Below, piece after piece: positions 1 to 10,543 of a stretch of DNA of 64,000 nucleotides. The stretch covers positions 372,001 through 436,000 of the forward strand of contig NW_006763291.1 of NCBI RefSeq assembly GCF_000218685.1, given 5' to 3'. Position numbers and translations under genes: made by a program. The notes beneath the pieces were generated by a model that was not told where the DNA came from, did not search any database, and saw nothing but the letters and a program-made list of their open reading frames with translations. This DNA comes from Serpula lacrymans var. lacrymans S7.9 (lineage: Eukaryota > Basidiomycota > Agaricomycetes > Boletales > Serpulaceae). Numbering within the stretch: position 1 is the stretch's first letter; each line of letters begins with the position of its first letter.

Positions 1-531
1 TTGAGAGAAACGAAGGGAATCCGCTGGGCCTTTAAGGACGTGCTACGGTGATGGAGCCGACCCAAGTTTATTTTATACATCCAGGTCAAATCCAGACTAC
101 TTTTTTTTTTTTGTAACATCGGAGCACCTCGGGTTACGTCCCCTCTATCCCCACTGCCATGGCCTTGTCCTATTCGTCAGAAATGCTGTCATGAAGTAGG
201 CACCGCATTCTACAGCGGTTCTTTCTCTTCCGTCGATGCTGATTCGCTAAGGGAACGGCTTTAGGCTGGGCGTTTGCTAATAGGGAAACTCGGCAAACTC
301 TGGGCGAAACTTGACCTTGAGTATCGGACTGAGCATTTTGAAAACCTTCGAGGACCTTTGAACCACATATGATCATATTAACACCATTGCTTGGAGTGGT
401 CCATTGTGCGTTGTTCTAATCTACACAGTTTCCGCTCAAACAACGCTTAATCGCAAGCTCACACACATTTCTCCGCTATCAGATGGACACCATGAGTCTT
501 AACCCCCACTATCTCAATGCTTGGGAATGTG
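1..531. other. No recognisable gene
   Basis: Only short overlapping frames without domain character are seen on either strand. There is a T-run near position 110. Nothing here can be supported as a gene or repeat. Confidence 0.5.
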
Positions 532-952
532 ATGGTTCCAGGACTGTCTTACTATATGCGAAACGGTGCGATTTTGAAGGTCTTTTGATTTGTTGTAGAT
601 CACCGTCTGTTTCTACTAGGCGGACCGTGAGTTTCATGATAAGTGGTCGATGGATTTCACGCTGTACTGAGAGTCTGAGAGTCTCGCAGGTTTTTTTACA
701 GCTGAAAGGACTGCCGAGTTCTACCGAGACGTAGAATATGCGAAGGATGTCAAGAATAATGACGCGATAGTCGTAGTTCTCAGACAGGGCATCGATATTC
801 CAAATACCTTTCCAAGTCTTGGCCTGAGTCAATATCCGCCCTACTCGTCCCCGTCTGCGTTCGAAATAACGTTCAAAACTGTGCTCAGTCCCTACATCTC
901 ACCGAGAACATTACTTCACACACAGCCTATTCAACTCGAAGGCTTGAATTAA
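532..952 (+). pseudogene. Eroded small gene, unrecognised
   Basis: Coding-like text appears in pieces. An ATG at 532 opens 16 codons ending at a possible donor (580). A candidate acceptor at 618-619 leads into a frame reading DREFHDKWSMDFTLY. That frame meets a TGA at 668-670. The same frame then resumes and stays open from 671 to a TAA at 950-952 (about 90 codons, containing AERTAEFYRDVEYAKDVKNN). No good splice pair removes the TGA, because the available gap is only about 26-38 nt. I therefore read it as a decayed gene rather than a working one. No family is recognised. An alternative is a real gene with an unusually short intron. Confidence 0.35.
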
Positions 953-1017
953 TGACACCCAAGCACGCCCCAAGCGCCATGCACGGTTGAGCCTTCCTCT
1001 GCAACAGCCTTTGCCTA

Positions 1018-1275
1018 GTGTCCACGCTTGTCGGATATGTCCCCGTTGTCTTCGGCCTGTTGGCAGCTTGTTGCCTTCGGGCAGCCGCCGGCATTCTGTT
1101 TCTGATCTTGGCGTACGGTTCAAGAGTATCAGAAATGGCAACGGTCACCGTGTTTGTACCGTACTCCATCAACACTATTTCAACGTCGAATGTCTTCGAT
1201 TTTCAGCTATCGCTCTCGTATCAATATACTCTGTGTAAGACGTTGTGGGAGTTGTGCGCTGAGCAAGTAATCTAA
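1018..1275 (+). other. Short hydrophobic reading frame
   Basis: An open frame of about 85 codons, starting with GTG rather than ATG, begins with a hydrophobic stretch of about 28 residues (GYVPVVFGLLAACCLRAAAG and following) that could be a membrane span. A CTAG acceptor-like site lies just before it at 1015-1018, so it could be a last exon belonging with the fragment at 532-952. No homologue is recognised and the call is weak. Confidence 0.2.
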
Positions 1276-1406
1276 GGTTAGGGTTTTGTGACACTGTCAT
1301 TTTGAGTCTTCTGTTTCGCAAGTGGATGTGCTTCTCGCTCTTATGATAAGCTTCCCCTTCAAATCAAAGTCTACGACACTGTTCCGTTCTCAATTCGAAA
1401 AGAATC

Positions 1407-3789
1407 ATGCACTCGAGCCATGTTGAAGGCTCCACTCCAAAACTTGAATCGCGGTCGCAGAGGACAACGAATACAAGCTCAAACTGGTCCTTCAATCATC
1501 GCAGCTATGGGGGCTTTTATTGCGACTCTGATGACTCTGGTGAATCTGATGACGATAAGGATCAATCACGAGACGCACTTTCAGACGATACGCAACTATT
1601 CAGGGACCTCGATTTGGCATCTAGACAAGAAACCGTGGAGTACAAACCCAATCCCTGGACAATCGCAAAGATAAATGCATCATCTCGGCCTGCAGCTTCG
1701 TCTAAACATATCGAGCACAAAGCACCGAGTCAACAAGCACCGTTGAAGCAGCCTCAAGGTCGTATCGTTGATGCATTCAAGAAGCAAGCCGAACGGCCAC
1801 CCCCAAGTCATATGCGGAGTGTTTTGAAGCCAGACGATTCAGTCCTTCCTCAGAAGAGTAAGCAACAAGCAAAAAGGACGCATAAAACGTCTACTGGAGC
1901 GCCCACACTGAATCCAGCTGTTCCTCGCTCTGTTCATACTCGAAATGATCAAGGCTCTGCGCATACAGCCCATTTTAATATCCCCTTTTTGCCTGTACCT
2001 CCTCACAAGACGTCTGTTTCTCATTCAGCCGGTCAAATGTTGATACTTCCGTCAGAAGCTGCGGATATGCATCCCACGCCAAATATTGCTACTCCTTTTC
2101 ATTCACCTCGTCGCATTAACTTATCACAGTCCTTCTCTTCCCCAATTCATATTTACGCGTCCCCACACAGTCGGTTTGAATGCAAAGCAATTTCTCAGTC
2201 TTCTCCCTTGCGACCTACCTACGAAGATAACACTTTCCTCCCGTCTCGACCAAATCAGGTGGCTTATAATAGGCAAGGCCAAATACCTCATCAACTGGAG
2301 GTGTTCGAAACAAACCAGGGGTATATCTGCCCCAAATACCACTCTCGTTCCAGTCCGATACAGGCGCATATACCAGGTATATTTGTCTCCCTTTACTAAG
2401 AAACTATTTTGGTCAATATATGCCGTCCCAAAAGCTCCGCAACAACTAACAGTACCAAGTCACATCAATCATCGTGCACCTGAACAAGTGGCCTACACGC
2501 ATCGCCGTCAAGACCACTCACTTTACCCACAAGCATCACAGCCAACCTTTGAACGTTGCTTCGATGTATCTCCTGCTCCACGTACCGTTGAGCCCCAGAG
2601 GATGCCTCAATGGCTCGCGTCGACGGTGCAAAGTGTGCTCCCTTCTGATCCTGGCCTTGCAGTTCCCCCACCCTTCAATCCGCGGCTGATAGAGACAGCC
2701 AATATGCGCATAACTCCTGCTGTTTCTGAAGTCTCCAGGGTTCCTGCAAAGTCTGTCTCAACTTACGAATCTCGAATGCAACTGAAGAGCCCGTCGCCCC
2801 CTCCACCCAGCTCGCCTCCGCCTATAAGCCCACCGCGGAAAAGTGTTCAACGTAATCCAACAGACTTTTCTCGCATGGTCTCTGCTTATGCATTCGGTGC
2901 TGAAGAAGATTCTGACGCTACATGGACGACTTTACCTTCCAGGAAGAAATTTCGTGCAGTCACAAGTGATTCGAGGAAAAACAAGATTATACAATCTGGC
3001 AGGTTCCGTTTGCCCATACCAAATCGAAATATGGGCAAGGTTACTTCAAGATCAAATGGTACAAAACAAGAAATGCAAGGGAATAATCGCACAATCGGTG
3101 CAAGACGGGTCATAACGTATCTTCCTCCACCCATATCACCAGGGGGTATCGTAGCTGCTGAAGAGGTTGCTATTGGCAAGCCCAGACCAGAAAAGCAACG
3201 TCCGACTGCGAAACTTAATCAAGTGGACACTCAATCCGATGCCACAAAAATATCAGTCACAGATGCCAACGACATTACCTCCAATAAATCGTCCACTGAT
3301 CAGTACTCAAATACTACCTTTGAAGAGCTTCCACGTGATCACCTATTTCCCGCCGCCGCTAGCATTGTCGTCGACCATGACTGTGCTTCAACCGAGGAAC
3401 CACCCCAGACCCACGCTCCTGCTAATAGCATGTGCGAATCTGCTACTGGTACACTTGTTGGTGACGAAGGTCCCATTTTTGCATTTGATGTGAACGCTTT
3501 GGTGCAACGCTATCCGTATACTAGGAATTTAATGAGAGAGGTGCGTCCACCTTTCCCTAGATCAAGTCACAACCGACCCAGAATATCTATCCTCTCCATG
3601 CGTATCCGCACATTAACTTTACATTTGTTGTAGTAGCAGAAACGCCTTAGGGAGCAATTGTGGGATATGCTCGGTTTGCCCAGTTGTGGAATAGTCTACT
3701 GCGACCAGGGTGGAACTCTTCCACTGAGGAGGCAGGAACTTTCCATTATTGTTTGGCCGTTACCTCGTGCTGAAGCTGAGATTTTGTAA
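1407..3789 (+). CDS. Unrecognised Ser/Pro-rich 742-aa protein
   Basis: Three exons join in frame: 1407-2376, 2435-3540 and 3637-3789. The introns are 58 nt (GT 2377, AG 2434) and 96 nt (GT 3541, AG 3636). The product is 742 aa. It has an acidic patch near residues 40-55 (DSDDSGESDDDKD), long low-complexity Ser/Pro/Gln-rich stretches, a PPPPSSPPPISPP segment near residue 460, and a Lys/Arg-rich region after it. The C-terminal exon is the most globular part (REQKRLREQLWDMLGLPSCG and following). There is no signal peptide or membrane span. The composition suggests a largely disordered nuclear or regulatory protein, which is inference only. I do not recognise a domain. The ATG at 1407 is the first in the frame and follows a typical A-rich context. 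Confidence 0.75.
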
Positions 3790-4559
3790 GGTTGTATTTC
3801 ATCATTCTTTCTTCCTGCTGCCTGGTATTGTTGTTATGGATAATGCCATCTGCATCGAGTCCAGTGTGATCCCCGTTGTATCTTATTTTTGTACATTAGT
3901 CAATGCATCAGCCATCACAATGCTCGCAGTTATCTATAGTGACGCCCAGGTCGGAGATGATGCATGCGCAGTTCCCTCGATCTCGAAGCAGTATTTAGTA
4001 TAAACCCCGCAGATGATACCAACGGACTATTCTGAATGATCTAATGGGAAACCTCGCCCTCGTGATTCTAGGAAGCATCACAAAAGATCCTCCGATTGGA
4101 TGGCATCAAAACAGTTTTATTCTAACAGGAAGAAGCATACAATATTTATAGACTGACATCACTTTTGACTGGTGATTGAGGAGACAGACTTGTACAATGC
4201 GATGGACTAATAAAGCCTATAGTACTCTGTATGGCGGAGCATGATCGTCAATGGTCAGTGCACTATCATCACAGCTGTGCACATGAAGTAAATCAGAGAA
4301 CGAAGGTACCGGAAAATAGCTTTGCCCAATATCCACATGCAACAGCCATTGAACGTTTGACGACGAGCAAGTGACCGACGAAGAACACGAACAGGTGCCT
4401 CAGAAAAAAGGGCATGAGCCATCTAAGGTAACAGAACGGTCCGATCGGTCCGCCCACCGAATAAACCCCTCTCCCGATCCCGCCATATAGAAAGGACAAG
4501 CCTCCCATCACCCACCAAGGAATTCAGTCCGCCATTTCCCTTAATACCGGATTCAACAC
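3790..4559. other. Intergenic region between two plus-strand genes
   Basis: No supported coding sequence. It must contain the 3' end of the 742-aa gene and the promoter of the DUF2264 gene. The short open frames at 3749-4003 (plus) and 4293-4511 (minus) show no domain character. Confidence 0.5.
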
Positions 4560-6588
4560 ATGGATCCTTTCGCTGGAACTAGACCCTGGGGTAAAAATCC
4601 TCTTGAAACCAAAAATGATTTGGCGAACTTCTTGGTCAACGTACTGGACCCCCTTGGGCCTCATACCTCTCCTGGGGGAGCCCGAATCCATCTAGGACAC
4701 ACCGCTACTCATTATGACGAGGCTGCTGCTCAGTTGGAAGGATTTTCTCGTCCCATCTGGGGTCTTGCGGCACTTCTTGCTGGAGGGGGGTCTTATGAAG
4801 GCACTAAGCGATGGGTAGATGGGTTTTCTAGTGGAACGAATCCCGATCACGAAGAATTCTGGGGAGATATGAGGAACAAGGATCAGCGTATGGTAGAGTG
4901 TTCTGCAATAGGTTTTTCGCTAGCTGTGGCGAGAGAGAAACTATGGGATCCACTAGACGATGCATCGAAGAAGAACTTTGAAAGCTGGCTTGGAGGAATG
5001 AACGATAAAGAGATGCCTAATACTAACTGGCTTTGGTTTCGCGTGAGTCTATCCTACATACTTTGAGGCATTAACAGGGAATTTACGCCATGAGGAATGT
5101 ACGCGATAAATCATAGGTATTTGCCAACCTTGGCCTTTCAAAAGTCGGCTCTCCTCGATTTGATGCGAAACGAATGAAAGCTGACTTGGACCATCTGGAT
5201 ACTTTCTACATTGGCGAAGGCTGGTCGCGCGACGGACCAGAAGGGGTTATACAGCTCGACTATTATTCGTCCTCCTTTGCTATTCAGTTCGCGCAACTTG
5301 TATATTCCAAGCTTGCCCAGGCAGAGGATCCTCAAAGGTGCGAGGAATACCGCAACCGTGCTCGCCGTTTCGCCCAGGACTTTATCCGTTACTTCGATGC
5401 CGAAGGTAATTACCTCAGATTTATTCATTGTACTGAATCTCATATAGTGCAGGTCGTGCTATCCCCTTCGGCAGAAGTATGACATACCGATTCGCCATGT
5501 CTTCTTTCTGGGGTGCTCTTGCATTTGCGGATGTAGAGCTACCTGCACCGTTGACCTGGGGTGTGATCAAAGGTTTGCAGCTGCGAAATATACGTTACTG
5601 GATGCGGCAGCCTGGAGCATATTATCCTGATGGAACACTTACCATTGGTTTCGTGTATCCCAATCACAATATGACCGAGAACTACAACTCTCCAGGTTCG
5701 CCGTACTGGTGCTGCAAATCATTCGTCACTCTAGCGCTCCCAGATTCTCATCCGTTTTGGACATCGAAAGAGGAACCTTATCCGTCAAAACTTCTTGGCA
5801 CTACCGCAGTGCTTCACAAACCTCTCCACATCGCGACTAACGTTGGCGGTCACACTTTCTTATTGTCGTCCGGTCAGCAATGCTCGTATCCTGTCAAGCA
5901 AAGCGCTGCAAAATACGGAAAGCTGGCGTACTCATCAGCATTTGGGTACAGTGTACCTGTAGGAAACGGGACGTTGGAAGAACTTGGGGGCGACAACACT
6001 CTTGCACTGAGTGATGATAACGGTGAAACCTGGAAATGTCGAAGGGATACGAGAGAAGCAAGGATTGAAAATGGAAAGTGGTTGAGGTCGATGTGGTACC
6101 CCTGGAAAGACGTCGAAGTAGAGACATGGCTGGTTCCGCCTACCTTGGAAGCTCCGTTATGGCACCTGCGGGTGCATAGAATCAAGACAGGGAGAGATTT
6201 AACGTCAGCAGAAGGTGGCTTCGCTATCTACGGACAGAGAGAGGATGGGCGAGCGCTGGAACCAGCTCCAGAGGGTAAATATGGCACATACGAGGAAGCG
6301 GGAGAAGCCAGGGCTACGTCAAAAGCTGGAGTGTCTGGAATCGCTGATATTGGGAGCACCTGCTCGAGAAATGGGCAGGCTTTACGCACTGATGCCAACT
6401 CGAATCTGATAGTCGCCCGAGCGGTTCTACCTACGCTCGTTGCGAAACACAAACCTGATAGTAGTAACATCTGGCTTCTTACCGCCGTATTCGGGTTACC
6501 AAATGAAGGCGACGCTGAGGGCCCCGCAAAAGGATGGGAAGTCGAATGGCGAAAGAGACCATCGGTTCCCGGTGACATCCGGCTTTGA
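4560..6588 (+). CDS. DUF2264 family protein
   Basis: Three exons: 4560-5042, 5117-5405 and 5453-6588. The introns are 74 nt (GTGAGT...TAG) and 47 nt (GTAATT...CAG). The product is 635 aa, a normal length for the family. Diagnostic segments in order are [20 protein letters not shown] near residue 15, [30 protein letters not shown], then [20 protein letters not shown] in exon 2, and [20 protein letters not shown] at the exon 2/3 junction. The N-terminal half is the alpha-helical DUF2264 fold, which resembles alpha/alpha toroids of glycan-active enzymes. The C-terminal half is beta-rich. The biochemical role is not established; action on a carbohydrate is a family-level inference. No signal peptide is seen, so it is probably cytosolic. 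It looks intact. Confidence 0.93.
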
Positions 6589-6771
6589 TCGACTTCAATC
6601 GTTCACCGACGAGGAAATATTTATTTGTAAGATAACAGTATCAAGGCGTTTGTATTGTAAGTTGAGTGTCGCGTATTATGCAAACCTGGAAATCTAAATA
6701 AACAGAGAAATTATCAGTGAGTAATGATAAAAGCAGACACTAATGCAGCATACATGGCTTCCACAAATATG

Positions 6772-7050
6772 TTAAGCTGTAAGCTTGAACAAATTCTCTA
6801 TCAAACATGACATTTTATATGCACTTTTGATAGAGAAGCTAAAAACCACCCAACATGTCGCGGAATATTTTGGAATGGGTAGATAGAATAGAACGATGGT
6901 TCCATCCTGGAACCATAATTTTATATGTCGGCTGGGCCCTGGGCTGTGGTCGTCAGGGAGTAAGACGACCTCCTCAGTGTCAGAATGTGGATCTTGGGAT
7001 TCGATACGCTGGCGTTTTCGTGACTTTGGCGGTCCTTTCCGGGTCGACAT
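6772..7050 (-). pseudogene. Truncated BTB/POZ-like N-terminal stub
   Basis: The ATG at 7050 opens a 92-codon frame. It has a basic N-terminus (STRKGPPKSRKRQRIESQ), an acidic linker (DPHSDTEEVV) and then RHIKLWFQDGTIVL. The last piece resembles the first beta strand of basidiomycete BTB/POZ proteins (the '...FDDGNIVL' element). After this motif the frame loses BTB character and ends within about 45 codons. Either an intron follows whose next exon I cannot find, or the gene is truncated. BTB assignment rests on one motif plus the typical Lys/Arg-rich leader. Confidence 0.35.
6794..6837. repeat. 12-bp inverted repeat (hairpin)
   Basis: TTCTCTATCAAA at 6794-6805 is the exact reverse complement of 6826-6837, with a 20-bp AT-rich loop. 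It lies inside the stub at 6772-7050. It could be a cruciform or an RNA hairpin; function unknown. Confidence 0.7.
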
Positions 7051-7378
7051 ACCGCAACGAACTTCCTGATCAGAATCATTGAGAAAAAGTGAGCTGACAC
7101 GGTCCGTCACAATATTATCACGCCACCGTCACGCGACAGGCCAGGCTATCAGGATAAAAGTTTGCAAGCGTCATGCTTCTGAGTCTACCATTAGTCCAGA
7201 CGACAGGTGTACAGTATATGTGGTGAGGGTGTTAAAGAGAGGATGTATGACTAAATGTAGTGTGCGCAATATAATCGCCGATATTGTCTGTCCGTCAAGA
7301 AAGAAAACCTAACCAATAAAAGACCCTTATGATATTGTATCTCGTACCCAGATGACAACATGACAGGTCCATGCAGTC

Positions 7379-7919
7379 CTAAATGAACACCAAAGCTGTT
7401 CCAATGGTCACCCCGAGGAGACTCACAACAACAGCATTCCTCTTCAGAGCATTTGCAGCAGCGATGTACCCGTCTGGTGGTCCGTAAATACCACCAGGTG
7501 CGCTGGCACCCGGACTTGGGGCACCATTGGGACCACCATTCACTCCTGGTACACTTGACGCCGCTGTAGGCAAATTACTCGGTGTTACTGAAGACGTCGA
7601 GTTTCCGGAAGTGGTAGAATTAGTAGGATTGGTAGAGTTGCCCGATGATGTGTTATTTCCCGACGAAGTTACAGTGGGAGATGCAGCCGCCACTGTAAAC
7701 ACCGTGGTCTGCAAAACAGTAGTAACGACCCGGCCTGAGCCGAGGCCAACTGAGGCTATTACAGACGTTGAAAGCTGGACGTTTGGAGAATTCGAAGACT
7801 GCGGTGTCAGAATTTAATCATCAGTAACAGGATCATATACTGTATACTCAAGTGAAACATACCTGAGCAGTTGAAAGTAATGGCAGGACTAACAATGCAG
7901 CTAACGGTGCGAACCGCAT
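7379..7919 (-). CDS. GPI-anchor-type secreted surface protein
   Basis: Two exons on the minus strand: 7863-7919 and 7379-7798, joined in frame across a 64-nt intron (GT at 7862, AG at 7799). The product is 158 aa. The first exon encodes a signal peptide (MRFAPLAALLVLPLLSTAQ). The middle is Ser/Thr/Asn-rich (GNNTSSGNSTNPTNSTTSGN), ideal for N- and O-glycosylation. A Gly/Pro-rich spacer follows. The protein ends in a hydrophobic tail (VVVSLLGVTIGTALVFI) directly at the C-terminus, with small residues before it as expected of a GPI omega site. It is probably attached to the plasma membrane or cell wall. No catalytic domain is present. Such small proteins are common in fungi and evolve quickly, so no orthologue is named. 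Confidence 0.8.
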
Positions 7920-8731
7920 CTCTATTTTCTATTTCTATTGATAGATTGCTCGAAGACGGCAGAAAAATGGATAAGGGAACCAGCTGGAAATGAGTCCGAG
8001 TCGATGATGGGCTGATACAAAAACAGTCGTGGGAAAGGTTGTACATTCCAAGCCACCGGGCATTACGAAGGTTGAATAGCTCTCAGACTTGTCACTGGCA
8101 GAGCAACCTGAAGTTCAGGTAGCGAAACAGCACTGCGAGTGCGTAATATAACGCTGTGTTGGATCCAAAGAGAAGAATGTGGACGACAGTCCAACGAAAC
8201 CGACAAGTCTTATTTACCATCTTCTGATCTGGAGTAGCCGCATAAATCAAACAGGCCGAAATTTTCGAGCTAGCTCAGACTTGTCAATATGTCACAGGTA
8301 TTCGCATTCCTATACGATGTCACTTCAGAGCTCGTAGAGGTTTATTTTGGTGCTCACTGGATTTGGAACACGCAGGCGTTCCGGGAAGCCCCACGTTAAG
8401 CTGGGCTCACATCTGCATTGTGGGACTAACTATTATCATCACAAATGTAGTGGCTTATCGCACGCAATTATTGAAATGGAGAATAGTCTAATACTGTTAA
8501 AGTTCTGTACTATCATGCGATAGCACGTCTTCATTGTTACATGTCTCTGGCACCTTTTGTTTCCCAAATAGTCTGGTACGTTTTCTTGTGCCTCTCTTCT
8601 CAACGTGATCATTTCAGTGGCCATTGCTTCCTCCATATTATGGTCTCCCAATCGAATGCAATTTTTTTGCTATAAAACTGTCCTCGTCTCAACGGAGCGA
8701 ACCGATATTTCGATATATATTCCTTGGAGTA
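7920..8731. other. Intergenic, no gene seen
   Basis: This 0.8-kb spacer lies between the divergently arranged GPI-type protein gene and the P450 pseudogene. No frame on either strand shows domain character. It presumably carries the promoter of the GPI-type gene. Confidence 0.5.
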
Positions 8732-10034
8732 ATGGTGGCCATATTCGACTACACGTCGAGCTTTGCATTGGGCATGATATTCATCAGCTGTTCATATGGA
8801 TATGGTACCTTCAGCGGAGGAGCAGTCGTCGCCCTCTCCCTCCTAGACCTGTGGGGCTTCCTCTCTTAGGCAATCTATTTGACGTTCCCAAATTTCCACT
8901 GGTTGGTGTTTGATCGCTGGTGCAAACAATATGGTAAGTTACGAATCGATGACCACAAAATCCAGGATCTGATATAATATCTCTGAATGTTCTGGGGATA
9001 AGGCTGGTGCTCCTCAACACAAGAGACGTCGCCAGCGACACTTTCGAAAAATGCTCCAGGATTTGGTCTGATAGGTGCGTAATTTCACGAATCGAGACAC
9101 TGGCTAATTATCTGATTTCTTATCCAGACCTGAATTTCCAATGATCAAATATTTGTAAGTTTTCGTCACTGTAAGCAAAATATCATTCGCGCTAAAATGT
9201 TGTATTTCAGCATGGGTCGGGATTGGGCGGTTGGTCCAATGGCTTACAGTAACAAATGACTAGAGCATCGAATCGTGCTCCTTCAAAATTTTTGTCCAGC
9301 ATCGGTAGTGGAATATGATTATGGCGTGAATTGGCAGACAGCATGTTTAAACCTCCCTTTTGAAGCAGCGATACGTGGTTCGAACACTGTAAAGCCTTCT
9401 CTTTTGTATTGAAACTGATGACCTATTTCTCACCATTTGTTTCAACACCTAGATCACCAAATCAAGGTTACTAACGGTCATAGACCGTTGCGTGGAACAT
9501 TTCCATCCGAGTCTCCCAGATCGTGAACGCTCGGTGAAGGGATTTCTTGCGTCAGCATTCCTTGGTGAATCCGGTCAATTTACTCTAAGTCCCTACTGAT
9601 CAAGTGCTATGTCGTCTAGGGGGTGCCAACATGGTTAATCTTTATGCAACGATAGCCTGTGGTAGTAAGCTAAAACTCGCATTCAGGTAGTCATTTCGTC
9701 GACCTTTTTCCTTTTACCGATGCTTAAAGTAAGTGCAGTAGAAGGCTCAAAAGGAGTTTTACGGGGCCACCTTACACGACGAAGCCACGTATCCTGATCC
9801 ATGGATTTTTCGACCGGAACGCTTTCTCAAAGATGGCGAGTTTAATTCCTCCACTCAAGATCCTATCGCTTCTTTCGGATATGGGAGAAGGATATGCCCA
9901 GGTCGATTCATGGCATATTCATCGGTTTGGATCGGGGTCACCGGCATTCGTACCACATTTGATATCACCAAGGCTGTCGATGAGAACGGCAAAATGAGCC
10001 AAAGTATGGATACACTTCTGGATTGGTCAGGTGC
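8732..10034 (+). pseudogene. Cytochrome P450 pseudogene
   Basis: Fragments of a basidiomycete P450 lie in order but in shifting frames. They are: the membrane anchor (ATG 8732), the proline hinge (PLPPRPVGLPLLGNLFDVP), FDRWCKQYG, DIISLNVLG (about 8970), MGRDWAVGPMAYSNK (about 9215), CVEHFHPSLPDRER (about 9480), an I-helix remnant (about 9620), DPWIFRPERFLKDGEFN (about 9795) and the heme loop FGYGRRICPGR at 9874-9906 with its Cys ligand. A frameshift sits in the anchor and another between LFDVP and FDRW. TGA follows SNK. The segment with the K-helix ExxR motif is missing between I-helix and PERF. It cannot encode an active enzyme. Its position next to the reductase gene suggests a former tailoring partner, which is inference. 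Confidence 0.88.
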
Positions 10035-10082
10035 GTAGTGATCGCATCTCGTCACCGCTGAAGCACATCTCAAACTCTGCCA

Positions 10083-10185
10083 GTGCACCCTTGCCATTTG
10101 TATGCAGCATCAAACCTTGCTCAAACGATGCTGCTAGCTTGATCCACTCTGCCGTAGCACAAATTGATTAGGCGGAGATAACTAA
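10083..10185 (+). repeat. Dispersed repeat R, copy 1
   Basis: About 100 bp resemble 17905-18005. Shared blocks include AACCTTGCTCAAAC, CTCTGC, and GAGATAAC followed by AAAGAT. Both copies lie close to annotated genes. The origin is unknown, possibly an old MITE or SINE fragment. Confidence 0.4.
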
Positions 10186-10543
10186 AGATCCTAGTTGGGT
10201 TTATCATTTATAGCCACCGATTGTCTCGGTCTCCTGGTACCGCTGTTTTTCGAATGTACGAATCATTTGCTAGGTGTCAAAACGCACCTTCCGTAAGATG
10301 GCGGATCCTTGCATGTCTCAATCGCGAAACCAGCTCTAAGGTTAGCTTCGAAACTTATCTGGATCACCTGGACTTGTATAAAGGAAATTAAGCTCGACTT
10401 AGCGAGCTACCAAGAAATCTCTGGGAGTGTTTTGGGAATACAATTTGTAGCAAGGATCAAGTTTTACGTATATGATACACAAAAGTCCGCAGTTCACCAT
10501 GGTAAAAGCAGTACTGAAACCTAGATACAGATCCACAAAGCTA
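10186..10543. other. Spacer between P450 pseudogene and reductase
   Basis: Tail-to-tail spacer. It holds short frames only and no supported feature. It should contain the reductase's 3' untranslated region. Confidence 0.4.

Noticed and set aside
927..1175. Minus-strand frames opposite 987-1275
   Set aside because: No motif, and they mirror the plus-strand hydrophobic frame.
7527..7817. Plus-strand frame rich in Val/Glu
   Set aside because: It is antisense to the Ser/Thr/Asn-rich GPI-type protein; the composition is a reflection of that repeat-rich gene.
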